6,118 bases of DNA, taken from Alphaproteobacteria bacterium. Its GTDB lineage: Bacteria; Pseudomonadota; Alphaproteobacteria; UBA828. Made by a program: the position numbers and the translations under genes. How positions within the stretch are numbered: position 1 is the first letter of the stretch; every line of letters starts with the position of its first letter. The notes beneath the pieces are model-generated. The model did no database searches. It was given only the letters and a program-made list of their open reading frames with translations, and had not been told where the DNA came from. The DNA lies in NCBI GenBank assembly GCA_029937205.1, contig JAPYQV010000181.1:1-6118 (forward strand), given 5' to 3'. Of the stretch, positions 1 through 5,858 are shown one piece after another.

Positions 1-539
1 CCAGTATCCGTACCGGTCGCGGCAATCGCCAGGCGCGCCGCCACCGCCGCCGCCGAACCGCCGGACGAGCCGCCCGGCACCATCGGCTTGTTGTCGCCGG
101 TGCGCTGCCACGGATTGGTGACGTTGCCGTAATAGCTCGTCACATTGGCCGAGCCCATGGCGAACTCGTCCATATTGGTCTTGCCCAGCATCACCGCGCC
201 TTCGCGCCAGAGATTCGCCGTAACGGTGGATTCATAGGGCGGCTCGAAGCCGTTCAAAATATGCGAACACGCGGTCGAGTGAACGCCCTTGGTGCAATAT
301 AGGTCCTTGATCGCGAGCGGCATGCCCTCGAGCAGGCCGCCCTCGCCCGCCGCCAAACGCTTGTCCGACGCTTCAGCCTGGCTCAGCGCCAGATCGAAGG
401 TCTCGGCCACGAACGCATTCAGATGGCGCGCGCTTTCGCAGGCCTCGATATGCGCCTCGGTCAGCTCGCACGCGGAAAATTCGCCCTTGTCGAGGGCAGC
501 GCGGGCGCCAGCCATCGTGAGATCGGTGAGGGCGCTCAT
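1..539 (-). CDS. gatA: Glutamyl-tRNA(Gln)/aspartyl-tRNA(Asn) amidotransferase subunit A, N-terminal part (cut by window edge)
   Basis: GatA is the amidase subunit of GatCAB. It releases ammonia from glutamine (or asparagine), which is used to convert Glu-tRNA(Gln) or Asp-tRNA(Asn) to the correctly amidated form in the cytoplasm. Translation of the minus strand from the ATG at 539 gives 179 complete codons before the window ends. Seen: the amidase-signature lysine in LAIKD (Lys78), the Met-Asp-Glu-Phe-Ala-Met segment near 123-128, and the Gly/Ser-rich core [14 protein letters not shown] (about 155-168), whose Ser158 fits the cis-serine. By family alignment the nucleophilic Ser would be residue 182, just outside the window, so the full triad cannot be confirmed. 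The start is supported by an AAGGTG ribosome site at 545-550, five bases upstream, and by the ATGA overlap with gatC, which implies coupled translation. gatB is expected further along the minus strand but is not visible here. Confidence 0.97.
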   Translation of the reverse strand, partial: MSALTDLTMAGARAALDKGEFSACELTEAHIEACESARHLNAFVAETFDLALSQAEASDKRLAAGEGGLLEGMPLAIKDLYCTKGVHSTACSHILNGFEPPYESTVTANLWREGAVMLGKTNMDEFAMGSANVTSYYGNVTNPWQRTGDNKPMVPGGSSGGSAAAVAARLAIAATGTDT

Positions 540-823
540 TCGATCACCTTGGGGACGACAAAAAAGCCGTCTTCCGAATTTGGTGCATTGGCCAGTAAAT
601 CATCGCGCGGCACGACCGCATCAATCGTGTCGCCCCGAAGCGGCGGCGTGACATCGACGACGCTGGTCATCGGTTCGACGCCTTCGGTATCGACTTCGGA
701 AAGCTGCTCGACCCAGGCCATGATCGCGTTCAACTCGTCGGCGAGGTCGTCGGTCGCCTCATCCGCAACTTCGATGCGCGCCAGCTTGGCGATGCGCAGC
801 ACGGTGGCCTTATCAATTGCCAT
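536..823 (-). CDS. gatC: Glutamyl-tRNA(Gln)/aspartyl-tRNA(Asn) amidotransferase subunit C
   Basis: GatC is the small subunit that wraps around and stabilises GatA within GatCAB. The 95-residue product has the usual GatC length and layout. An N-terminal helical part begins [19 protein letters not shown], a middle acidic helix contains [15 protein letters not shown], and the conserved [17 protein letters not shown] stretch lies around residues 49-64. It ends with the typical [10 protein letters not shown] tail. The ATG start gives a full family-length protein; upstream bases (ACCCTGACAC on the minus strand) contain no good Shine-Dalgarno, so initiation may be weak or use A/U-rich leader contacts. 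It is the first gene of a gatC-gatA operon running leftwards and overlaps gatA by 4 bp. It is divergent from ruvX, so its promoter must lie in the 824-952 spacer or further upstream. Confidence 0.97.
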   Translation of the reverse strand: MAIDKATVLRIAKLARIEVADEATDDLADELNAIMAWVEQLSEVDTEGVEPMTSVVDVTPPLRGDTIDAVVPRDDLLANAPNSEDGFFVVPKVIE

Positions 824-859
824 GTGTCAGGGTATCCAACGCTTTGAATTTGAATAAAA

Positions 860-888
860 ACTAGCCGCCGCTTCGCCCTTTACGTCAA
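860..888 (-). promoter_or_regulatory. Possible sigma70-type promoter for gatCA
   Basis: On the minus strand, TTGACG (888-883) matches five of six bases of the -35 consensus. It is followed 17 bases later by GCTAGT (865-860), a weak three-of-six -10. Start of transcription would be near 853, leaving about 30 nt of leader before gatC. The surrounding 841-862 stretch is a local A/T-rich island in G+C-rich DNA, as promoters often are. The -10 is poor, so this is tentative. I found no convincing promoter for ruvX on the plus strand in the same 129 bp spacer. Confidence 0.3.
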
Positions 889-952
889 GCGTTTCAAGCC
901 CTTGGGCGCGCAGAAGGCGGCGAAAGTAACACCGGGCCGAGTGAACCGCAAT

Positions 953-1420
953 ATGACGCTTATGAGCCTCGACGCGCTCCATGACGTGCTGCCGCCGATG
1001 CGCCGCCTGATTGGCATCGACCCTGGCTCAAAGACCGTCGGCATCGCCCTCTCCGACATGATGCGCATGGTGGCGAGCCCGGCGGAAGGCATCAAACGCT
1101 GCAAATTTGTCGACTTCGCGACGCGCCTCGAGGGCTTCATGAAAGAGCATGAAGTTTGCGGCATTGTCGTTGGTCTGCCGCTCAATATGGATGGCTCCGT
1201 CGGCCCGAGCGCCCAATCGGCACGGCAATTTGCCGAGAATTTGGCCGAGCGGCTTGGTGTGCCGGTGGCGCTGTGGGACGAGCGCCTCTCGACCGCGGCG
1301 GTGGAGCGCACCCTGATCGAAGCCGATCTTTCGCGCAAACGGCGCGCCGAAGTGATCGACAAACTGGCCGCCACCTACATCCTCCAGGGCGCGCTCGACT
1401 ATCTGTCGCGGAAGGGTTAG
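953..1420 (+). CDS. ruvX: Putative pre-16S rRNA nuclease / Holliday-junction resolvase-fold protein, YqgF family
   Basis: Members of the YqgF/RuvX family have an RNase H-like fold and are implicated in 16S rRNA 5'-end maturation; an older proposal is Holliday-junction resolution. Numbered from the chosen start, the 155-residue product shows LIGIDPGSKTVGIALSD with the catalytic-position Asp23, GLPLNMDG (74-81), WDERLST (about 108-114) and a late conserved acidic residue in IDKLAATYIL (Asp136). All family active-site blocks are therefore present. The frame stays open back to a TTG at 902, but the ATG at 953 (or at 962, three codons later) gives the usual length and a short leader ending LPPMRRLIGIDPG. 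GAGTGA at 939-944 could serve as a weak ribosome site. It diverges from gatC, and its TAG stop overlaps the TAA of the convergent transporter gene, with no terminator between them. Confidence 0.93.
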   Translation: MTLMSLDALHDVLPPMRRLIGIDPGSKTVGIALSDMMRMVASPAEGIKRCKFVDFATRLEGFMKEHEVCGIVVGLPLNMDGSVGPSAQSARQFAENLAERLGVPVALWDERLSTAAVERTLIEADLSRKRRAEVIDKLAATYILQGALDYLSRKG

Positions 1421-2328
1421 CGCGTCACACCGCCAACGATAACACCACGCTGGATCACGATGGTGGCGAGCACCACGATGACAATACCTGGAATGGTCAT
1501 GGCCGACGGCAATCCGCGGCCCATGACCCAATCGAGCACCAGGACAAAGGCCGGTATCAGGTAGGAATAGGATTGCACGCGAGTCGAGCCGATGGTGAGC
1601 GAGGTCGTTTGAATGAGGAAAAACGTGAGGATTGTCGGGCCGATGGCGAGCCAGAACACGGCACCCCAAACACCGTTGCTGATCTCGCCCCACGCAACCT
1701 CGGCCATATCCACATTGGCCAGCGCCAGGAACATCGCCGCCACCATCACGGTGATCCAGAAACTCATTACCGGCACCGGCTCGCCGCGATGCAACTTGGG
1801 AATCAAGGCGGCATAGAGGCCCATGGAGATACAGCCGGCGAAAAACAGCGCATCGCCCTTGCTGAGCTCGAGCGCCAACAGGCGCTCGGGGTCGCCGCGA
1901 AACACCACCCAGACCGTGCCGGCCATGCCGAGCAAAAGGGCCGCCAGGCGGTAGCGCCCAAGGCGCTCGCGCATCAGAATCGCCGCGTAGAGAGCGGTAA
2001 ATCCCGGAATCGTGGTCGAGATCGCGCTGGTGTTGAGGGAATCGGTATATTTCAGGCCCTCGAACATAGACCAGAAGAAGATCGTCGAAAGAACAGAAAG
2101 AATTGCGTAGCGCCAGAGACCCTTCACCGCCAGACCACCCAGACCATAGCGCCAGATCGCATAGGGCGCGAGCATCAGGGCCGCGAGACCAAAGCGCAGC
2201 GCCATTAAGACGCTGGCCGGCATGGTATCGGCGATCTCATCGCCGACACTGAAGATGGTCGAGATGAAAATCATCGCCACCAAGGCGAGCACGTGCGAAA
2301 GCGTGGTGCCGGGGCGCGACAGGCTCAC
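1417..2328 (-). CDS. DMT-superfamily (EamA-type) inner-membrane transporter, second gene of a tandem pair
   Basis: This 303-residue, strongly hydrophobic protein looks like a ten-helix drug/metabolite transporter with two EamA repeats, about residues 12-143 and 160-297. Seen: alternating hydrophobic spans with short charged loops, FRGDPERL (143-150) joining the two halves, HRGEP near 180-184, and STRV...YSYLIPAFVLVLDW...GRGLP in the last three helices, a pattern common in EamA proteins. Substrate is unknown; family members export amino acids, metabolites or drugs, and nothing here selects among these. The start is a GTG at 2328 that overlaps the TGA of the upstream paralogue (GTGA), so translation is probably coupled; no separate Shine-Dalgarno is evident. 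The 3' end overlaps ruvX by 4 bp in convergent orientation. It is about 47% identical (143 of 303, hand count, no gaps) to its neighbour. Confidence 0.92.
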   Translation of the reverse strand: MSLSRPGTTLSHVLALVAMIFISTIFSVGDEIADTMPASVLMALRFGLAALMLAPYAIWRYGLGGLAVKGLWRYAILSVLSTIFFWSMFEGLKYTDSLNTSAISTTIPGFTALYAAILMRERLGRYRLAALLLGMAGTVWVVFRGDPERLLALELSKGDALFFAGCISMGLYAALIPKLHRGEPVPVMSFWITVMVAAMFLALANVDMAEVAWGEISNGVWGAVFWLAIGPTILTFFLIQTTSLTIGSTRVQSYSYLIPAFVLVLDWVMGRGLPSAMTIPGIVIVVLATIVIQRGVIVGGVTR

Positions 2329-3236
2329 TTGGACGGGCCGATATCAATCACGCCGCGTTGAATGACGAAACTGGCAATGAGGACGATGGCAATGCCGGGG
2401 AGCGTCATCGCGGTTGGCAATCCGCGCCCGATCGCCCAATCCACCAACAGCACAAAGGCGGGGATGAAGTAAGTGTATGCGAGGACCCGGGTTGGCCCGA
2501 TGCGCGGCGCGGCATACTGAAAGAGGAAAAACGACAGCACCGTGCTCACCACGGCGAGATAGACAATTCCGCCATAGACCACCGGGCCCGCTGCGGTCCA
2601 CTCCGTCGCCGCCAAATCCTTGGCCGCAATGGCGAGGTAGAATATGGCGCTGAGCAGCAGGATCCAGAACGTCATGACGGCGGTCGGCTCGCCGCGGTGA
2701 AAGCTCTTGATCATCACGCCGTAGAAGCCGAAGGCGACACAGCCGGCGAGGAAGATGATATCGCCCTTGTTGACGTCGAGATCGATCAAGCGCTCCGGGT
2801 CGCCGCGGAAAATGATCCAGAGCGCGCCGACCAGGCCAAGCGCAAGCGCGGCGAAGCGATAGCCGCCGAGGCGCTCGCCGGCCCAGAAAAAGGCAATTAT
2901 CGCGGAAAGCACGGGAACCACCGTGAACAGCGCACTGGTATTGAGTGCGTTGGTATGACGCAACGCCTCGAACATGCACCAAAAGAAAATCACGACGGTC
3001 GAGGCGATGAGGGCATAGCGCAACATGGCGCGCCTGCCGGGAAAGGTCAGGCCATGGCGAAAATGGACATAGACACCGATGATCAGCGCCGCCAGGGCAA
3101 AGCGCAGCAGCATCAGCACGCCGGGCTCCATGGCGTGGGTGATCTCCTTGCCGACCGGAAAGGATGTCGAGACCATCAGATTGGCGAACACGGTGACGGC
3201 GTGCACGGCCATCACGCCGCCGGCCGCAAGCTCTAG
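1420..3236 (-). repeat. Ancient tandem gene duplication (two DMT genes, 908 bp period)
   Basis: The two transporter genes align without a gap over 303 codons, and corresponding positions are always 908 bp apart. For example, GGCAATCCGCG occurs at 1508-1518 and again at 2416-2426. The protein identity of about 47% says the duplication is old, yet no length change has been accepted in either copy, including the loop regions. It is a protein-level repeat; nucleotide identity is patchy. Confidence 0.8.
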
Positions 3237-3257
3237 GGAATTGGGGCGATCATTCAT
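2325..3257 (-). CDS. DMT-superfamily (EamA-type) inner-membrane transporter, first gene of a tandem pair
   Basis: This is a 310-residue predicted ten-helix transporter with two EamA-type halves (about 15-150 and 165-302). Seen: LMLLRFALAALIIGVYV and the IFFWCMFEALRHTNALNTSA segment in the first half, then FRGDPERL (150-157), a KGD loop, HRGEP (187-191) and YFIPAFVLLVDWAIGRGLP (263-281). It is inferred to sit in the inner membrane and move a small solute outward; the substrate cannot be read from sequence. The frame is open further back to 3356, but the ATG at 3257 gives a protein that matches its paralogue end to end with seven extra N-terminal residues (MNDRPNS). The upstream stretch would be basic and unlike the family. 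No strong ribosome site precedes either start. It leads a two-gene operon on the minus strand and is divergent from pyrB. Confidence 0.92.
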   Translation of the reverse strand: MNDRPNSLELAAGGVMAVHAVTVFANLMVSTSFPVGKEITHAMEPGVLMLLRFALAALIIGVYVHFRHGLTFPGRRAMLRYALIASTVVIFFWCMFEALRHTNALNTSALFTVVPVLSAIIAFFWAGERLGGYRFAALALGLVGALWIIFRGDPERLIDLDVNKGDIIFLAGCVAFGFYGVMIKSFHRGEPTAVMTFWILLLSAIFYLAIAAKDLAATEWTAAGPVVYGGIVYLAVVSTVLSFFLFQYAAPRIGPTRVLAYTYFIPAFVLLVDWAIGRGLPTAMTLPGIAIVLIASFVIQRGVIDIGPSK

Positions 3258-3355
3258 GGGCGCGCAAACATCGTTTATCGCGCCCGCCCCGTCCAGTGCC
3301 TTGATTCGCAACCTTCGATTCGCGCCCCAAAGCCGCGCGCGGCATCTAGCAGGCA

Positions 3356-3384
3356 TTCAGACCGGCACCAAATTATTCCATAAT
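3356..3384 (+). promoter_or_regulatory. Probable sigma70-type promoter of pyrBC
   Basis: TTCAGA (3356-3361, four of six to consensus) is followed after exactly 17 bases by CATAAT (3379-3384, five of six). It lies in the most A/T-rich patch of the spacer. Transcription would start near 3391, giving a leader of about 65 nt before the pyrB ATG. This is the best promoter-like match I found in the window. Confidence 0.55.
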
Positions 3385-3385
3385 A

Positions 3386-3441
3386 AGAGCGCCTTGGCCG
3401 TAGCGTTCAGGCACGCCTTGCCGCTTCGGCCAGGGCGCTTT
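3386..3441 (+). promoter_or_regulatory. Long leader hairpin in front of pyrB
   Basis: AGCGCCTTGGCCG (3388-3400) pairs with CGGCCAGGGCGCT (3427-3439) over 13 positions with one G-U pair. Pairs 3387-3440 (G-U) and 3386-3441 (A-U) extend the stem to 15. Inside the 26 nt loop, AGCG (3402-3405) can also pair with CGCT (3422-3425), continuing the stem beyond a T-T mismatch. The structure fills nearly all of the predicted leader and ends 14 bases before the pyrB ATG. There is no clean U-run after it, so it is not a standard terminator. It could be an attenuation or RNA-stability element for pyrimidine control; this role is inferred. Confidence 0.5.
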
Positions 3442-3455
3442 AAGAATCGGTTTTG

Positions 3456-4409
3456 ATGCAGCCTCAAACGCGCCCCAATGCGCTCGCCCAGCGTGACTTG
3501 CTCGGGATCGATGGAATTTCCCCCGGCGACGTAACGACGATTCTCGATCTCTCCGAATCCTATGTCGCGCTCAATCGCAATGCCCAGAAGAAATCCGACG
3601 TGTTGCGCGGGCGCACCCTGATCCTGCTGTTTTTCGAAACCTCGACCCGGACGCGCACCTCGTTCGAACTTGCCGGCAAGCGCCTCGGCGCCGACGTGAT
3701 CAATATTTCCGTCGCCTCTTCAGCGATTAAAAAGGGCGAGACCCTGATCGATACGGCGATGACGCTGAACGCCATGCACCCCGACGTGATCGTTGTCCGC
3801 CATCCCGATGCCGGCGCCGTGCGCCTGTTGGCCAATCACGTCAACTGCGCCGTGATCAATGCCGGCGACGGCAGCCATGAGCATCCGACGCAGGCGCTCC
3901 TTGATGCGCTTACCATCCGCCGCCACAAAGGCCGCCTGGACGGTCTCCGGGTGGCGATCTGCGGCGATATCCTGCACAGCCGGGTGGCACGCTCAAATAT
4001 TCTCCTCTTGTCCATGATGGGCTCGCAGGTCCGCCTGGTGGCGCCGTCCACCCTGGTGCCGCCGGCGATCGAACGGCTCGGAGCGGAGGTTTTCCACGAT
4101 ATGCGCCAAGGCCTTGAGGAATGCGACATCATCATGATGCTGCGCCTCCAGGCGGAACGCATGCAGGGCACCTTTGTGCCCTCGACGCGGGAATATTTCC
4201 GCTATTTCGGCCTTGATGAAGCCAAGCTGGCGATGGCCAGACCGGACGCGCTAATCCTCCATCCTGGGCCGATGAACCGCGGCGTTGAAATCGACAGTTC
4301 TGTCGCCGACGACATCACGCGGAGCGCCATCCTGATTCAGGTTGAGCTTGGCCTCGCGGTGCGCCAGGCCTGCCTCGACCTGCTCGGACGGGAGCCGGAA
4401 ACAGCATGA
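3456..4409 (+). CDS. pyrB: Aspartate carbamoyltransferase catalytic subunit
   Basis: PyrB joins carbamoyl phosphate and L-aspartate to N-carbamoyl-L-aspartate, the second step of UMP synthesis, in the cytoplasm; catalytic subunits of the family act as trimers. The 317-residue product has the carbamoyl-phosphate loop [13 protein letters not shown] (59-71, with Ser63-Thr64-Arg65-Thr66-Arg67), the SSAIKKGET loop with Ser89 and Lys93 matching the E. coli Ser80/Lys84 pair, Arg115, HEHPTQ (His143, Gln146), the LRLQAER aspartate-binding segment (Arg230, Gln232) and HPGPMNRG (269-276). Length and residues fit an active enzyme. The ATG at 3456 is preferred over the TTG one codon earlier. It lacks a strong Shine-Dalgarno, and its A overlaps the TGA of a leader reading frame (TGATG). 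The gene overlaps pyrC by 4 bp. No pyrI regulatory-subunit gene is adjacent. Confidence 0.97.
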   Translation: MQPQTRPNALAQRDLLGIDGISPGDVTTILDLSESYVALNRNAQKKSDVLRGRTLILLFFETSTRTRTSFELAGKRLGADVINISVASSAIKKGETLIDTAMTLNAMHPDVIVVRHPDAGAVRLLANHVNCAVINAGDGSHEHPTQALLDALTIRRHKGRLDGLRVAICGDILHSRVARSNILLLSMMGSQVRLVAPSTLVPPAIERLGAEVFHDMRQGLEECDIIMMLRLQAERMQGTFVPSTREYFRYFGLDEAKLAMARPDALILHPGPMNRGVEIDSSVADDITRSAILIQVELGLAVRQACLDLLGREPETA

Positions 4410-5719
4410 CCGAAGTGCGTACCGCCTATATCAATGCGCGCCTGCTTGATGCGGAAAGCGGCCTCGACGCAAAGGGCGCACTCCTGACCGAGGGCAAAAA
4501 TATCGCGGATCTCGGCGCAGGTCTCTTCGCCGACGGCGTGCCCGAGGGCATCGAGGTGGTGGATTGCGCCGGCCATTGTCTCTCGCCGGGATTGATCGAT
4601 ATGCATGTCCACCTGCGCGAGCCCGGCCATGAGCATAAGGAGACGATCGCCAGCGGCGGGCTTGCCGCCTTGGCCGGCGGCGTCACCAGCATATGCAGCA
4701 TGCCCAACACCGACCCGGTGATCGACAATGTCGGCCTGATCGAGTTCGTCCAGCGCCGCGCGCGCGAGGCCAAGGGCGCCAAGGTATTTCCCTTTGCCGC
4801 CGCCACCAAGGGTCTCGGCGGCCAGCAAATCACCGAGTTCGGCATGCTTGCCGAAGCCGGTGCGGTGGCGTTCACCGATGACGGCCTGCCGATCGCCAAC
4901 AGTCAGGTGATGCGCCGCGCGCTGAGCTACGCCAAGACCTTCGACCTGCTGATCAGCCAGCATGCCGAAGACCTCTCCCTCTCGGGCTGCGGCTGCATGG
5001 CCGAAGGCGAGATCGCGACCCGCCTTGGCCTCGACGGCATACCGGAAGTCTCAGAAACGGTGGTGGTCGAGCGCGATATCCGCCTGGTCGAATTGACCGA
5101 GGGACGCTATCACGTGGCGCATATCTCGACCGCCGACGCGGTCGATTGCGTGCGCCGGGCCAAGGCGCGGGGCTTGCGTGTCACCTGCGAAGCGGCGCCG
5201 CATCATTTTTCGCTTACCGATCACGATGTCGGCGATTACCGCACCTTCGCGAAAATGGCACCGCCGTTACGAAGCGACGCCAACCGCGCGGCCATCGTCG
5301 AAGGTCTGAAGGACGGCACCATCGACGCCATCGCCACCGACCATGCGCCGCACGACCAGGAGAGCAAGCGCCTGCCCATGGCCCATGCGGCAAACGGTAT
5401 CGTCGGCCTGGAAACCTTGCTACCGCTTTCGCTCGAGCTTTATCATCGCGGCCATATGACGTTGCTCGACGTGCTCAAGCCGCTCACCGTGGCGCCGGCG
5501 GATCTGTTGAAATTACCGGTCGGGCGCTTGCGCAAGGGCGCGCCAGCGGATCTGCTGCTGTTCGATGCCGATGTGCCTTGGGTGGTGGAGACGGCGAAAT
5601 TCCGCAGCAGGTCGAAAAACTCACCCTTTGACGGCCGACCGGTGCAAGGCCGCGCGCTCCGAACAATTGTCGACGGGCGCACACTTTTCACCGCCGACGG
5701 CCTTACCGGAAAGCAATGA
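4406..5719 (+). CDS. pyrC: Dihydroorotase, class I, with intact metal ligands
   Basis: Dihydroorotase cyclises N-carbamoyl-aspartate to dihydroorotate, the third step of UMP synthesis. The 437-residue length is typical of class I enzymes of the amidohydrolase superfamily. Seen: [10 protein letters not shown] (His67, His69, Arg71), the substrate-contact MPNT (Asn101), FTDDG with a bridging-type Asp at 158/159, ISQHAED (His186), VAHIST (His239) and IATDHAPH (Asp312). The metal ligands are complete, so this is not the inactive PyrC-like partner (pyrX/pyrC') that accompanies PyrB in some bacteria. The C-terminal beta domain ends with [20 protein letters not shown]. Start: ATG at 4406 overlapping the pyrB stop (ATGA), preceded by GGGAG at 4390-4394 and GGAA at 4397-4400. 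Coupled translation with pyrB suggests the two enzymes are made in fixed ratio and may associate, as class I DHOases and ATCases do in some species. Confidence 0.97.
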   Translation: MTEVRTAYINARLLDAESGLDAKGALLTEGKNIADLGAGLFADGVPEGIEVVDCAGHCLSPGLIDMHVHLREPGHEHKETIASGGLAALAGGVTSICSMPNTDPVIDNVGLIEFVQRRAREAKGAKVFPFAAATKGLGGQQITEFGMLAEAGAVAFTDDGLPIANSQVMRRALSYAKTFDLLISQHAEDLSLSGCGCMAEGEIATRLGLDGIPEVSETVVVERDIRLVELTEGRYHVAHISTADAVDCVRRAKARGLRVTCEAAPHHFSLTDHDVGDYRTFAKMAPPLRSDANRAAIVEGLKDGTIDAIATDHAPHDQESKRLPMAHAANGIVGLETLLPLSLELYHRGHMTLLDVLKPLTVAPADLLKLPVGRLRKGAPADLLLFDADVPWVVETAKFRSRSKNSPFDGRPVQGRALRTIVDGRTLFTADGLTGKQ

Positions 5720-5738
5720 GGCAGCCTCATTGCGTTTT
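5713..5738 (+). terminator. Probable intrinsic terminator overlapping the pyrC stop codon
   Basis: GCAATGAGGC (5713-5722) and GCCTCATTGC (5724-5733) form a perfect 10-bp inverted repeat around a single central A (a working hairpin would open to a three-base loop). It is followed by G and TTTT (5735-5738) and preceded by AAA (5710-5712). The pyrC TGA lies inside the left arm. The short U-run makes termination efficiency uncertain, but shape and place fit the end of the pyrBC operon. Confidence 0.6.
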
Positions 5739-5806
5739 GGCAAGCGCGACCGCGCGCCCGAGCATTCGCGAGGTAAGCCAAGAGCGCGGATGCGCTCGCC
5801 CGGCGC

Positions 5807-5836
5807 TTGAGGGAACATACAACGGGTCATTCTTAT
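5807..5836 (+). promoter_or_regulatory. Possible plsY promoter
   Basis: TTGAGG (5807-5812, four of six) and TCTTAT (5831-5836, four of six) are separated by 18 bases. Transcription would begin near 5843, only about 16 nt before the plsY ATG. The match is mediocre, but a promoter is needed here if the upstream terminator works. The -10 falls in the centre of the palindrome at 5823-5842. Confidence 0.3.
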
Positions 5837-5842
5837 GACCCG
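5823..5842. promoter_or_regulatory. Perfect 8-bp palindrome upstream of plsY (operator or RNA hairpin)
   Basis: CGGGTCAT and ATGACCCG flank TCTT as a perfect dyad, ending 16 bases before the plsY start. As DNA it could be a dimeric-repressor site over the putative -10; as RNA it is a stable tetraloop hairpin. No known operator consensus is recognised. Confidence 0.4.
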
Positions 5843-5858
5843 ATGGTACTGACTTACC

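Larger units (their letters stand above)
3258..3455. other. Divergent intergenic region between the transporter operon and pyrB
   Basis: These 198 bp hold no convincing gene. The right half carries the pyrB promoter and leader hairpin listed separately. In the left half a minus-strand GATAAA (3279-3274) could be a -10 for the transporter operon, but the matching -35 (AAGGCA, 3302-3297) is poor, so I do not call a promoter there. Both strands stay open through most of the region because of the base composition. Confidence 0.6.
5720..5858. other. pyrC-plsY intergenic region with serial short hairpins
   Basis: These 139 bp hold no gene. After the terminator-like repeat at 5713-5738 there are three more perfect short inverted repeats: GAGCGC/GCGCTC around GGAT (5782-5797), CGGGTCAT/ATGACCCG around TCTT (5823-5842) and ATGGTA/TACCAT around CTGACT (5843-5860). 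CAAGCGC (5741-5747) can also pair at a distance with GCGCTTG (5803-5809). The last two hairpins abut and lead straight into plsY. Confidence 0.6.

Noticed and set aside
38..62. Short run of GCC/GCN triplets
   Set aside because: It is the Gly/Ser/Ala-rich amidase signature of gatA read on the other strand, not a repeat array.
289..857. Two plus-strand open frames opposite gatA and gatC
   Set aside because: They are antisense to well-identified genes and are Ser/Arg/Ala-rich shadows with no motif.
902..952. TTG start 17 codons upstream for ruvX
   Set aside because: The extension has no family counterpart and would overlap the likely promoter/leader region; the ATG at 953 gives the standard length.
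1156..2208. Long plus-strand open frame (350 codons) across ruvX and opposite the second transporter
   Set aside because: It is in another frame of ruvX and antisense to a clear EamA protein. The product is rich in Arg, His, Gln and Glu with no recognisable domain, as expected from G+C-rich codon-bias shadows.
2358..3236. Plus-strand open frame (292 codons) opposite the first transporter
   Set aside because: It is an antisense shadow. It resembles the antisense frame of the paralogous gene only because the two sense genes are duplicates.
3258..3356. N-terminal extension of 33 residues on the first transporter
   Set aside because: The extension is basic and lies before the point where the paralogues align; ATG at 3257 gives a normal EamA length.
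3079..3456. 125-codon plus-strand frame running into pyrB
   Set aside because: Most of it is antisense to the first transporter, without a domain. Only its last about 20 codons, inside the pyrB leader, are kept as a tentative leader frame in the findings.
5741..5809. Long-range imperfect hairpin CAAGCGC...GCGCTTG as a second terminator
   Set aside because: Only seven base pairs at the base with poorly matched interior and no U-run; probably favoured by the high G+C content.
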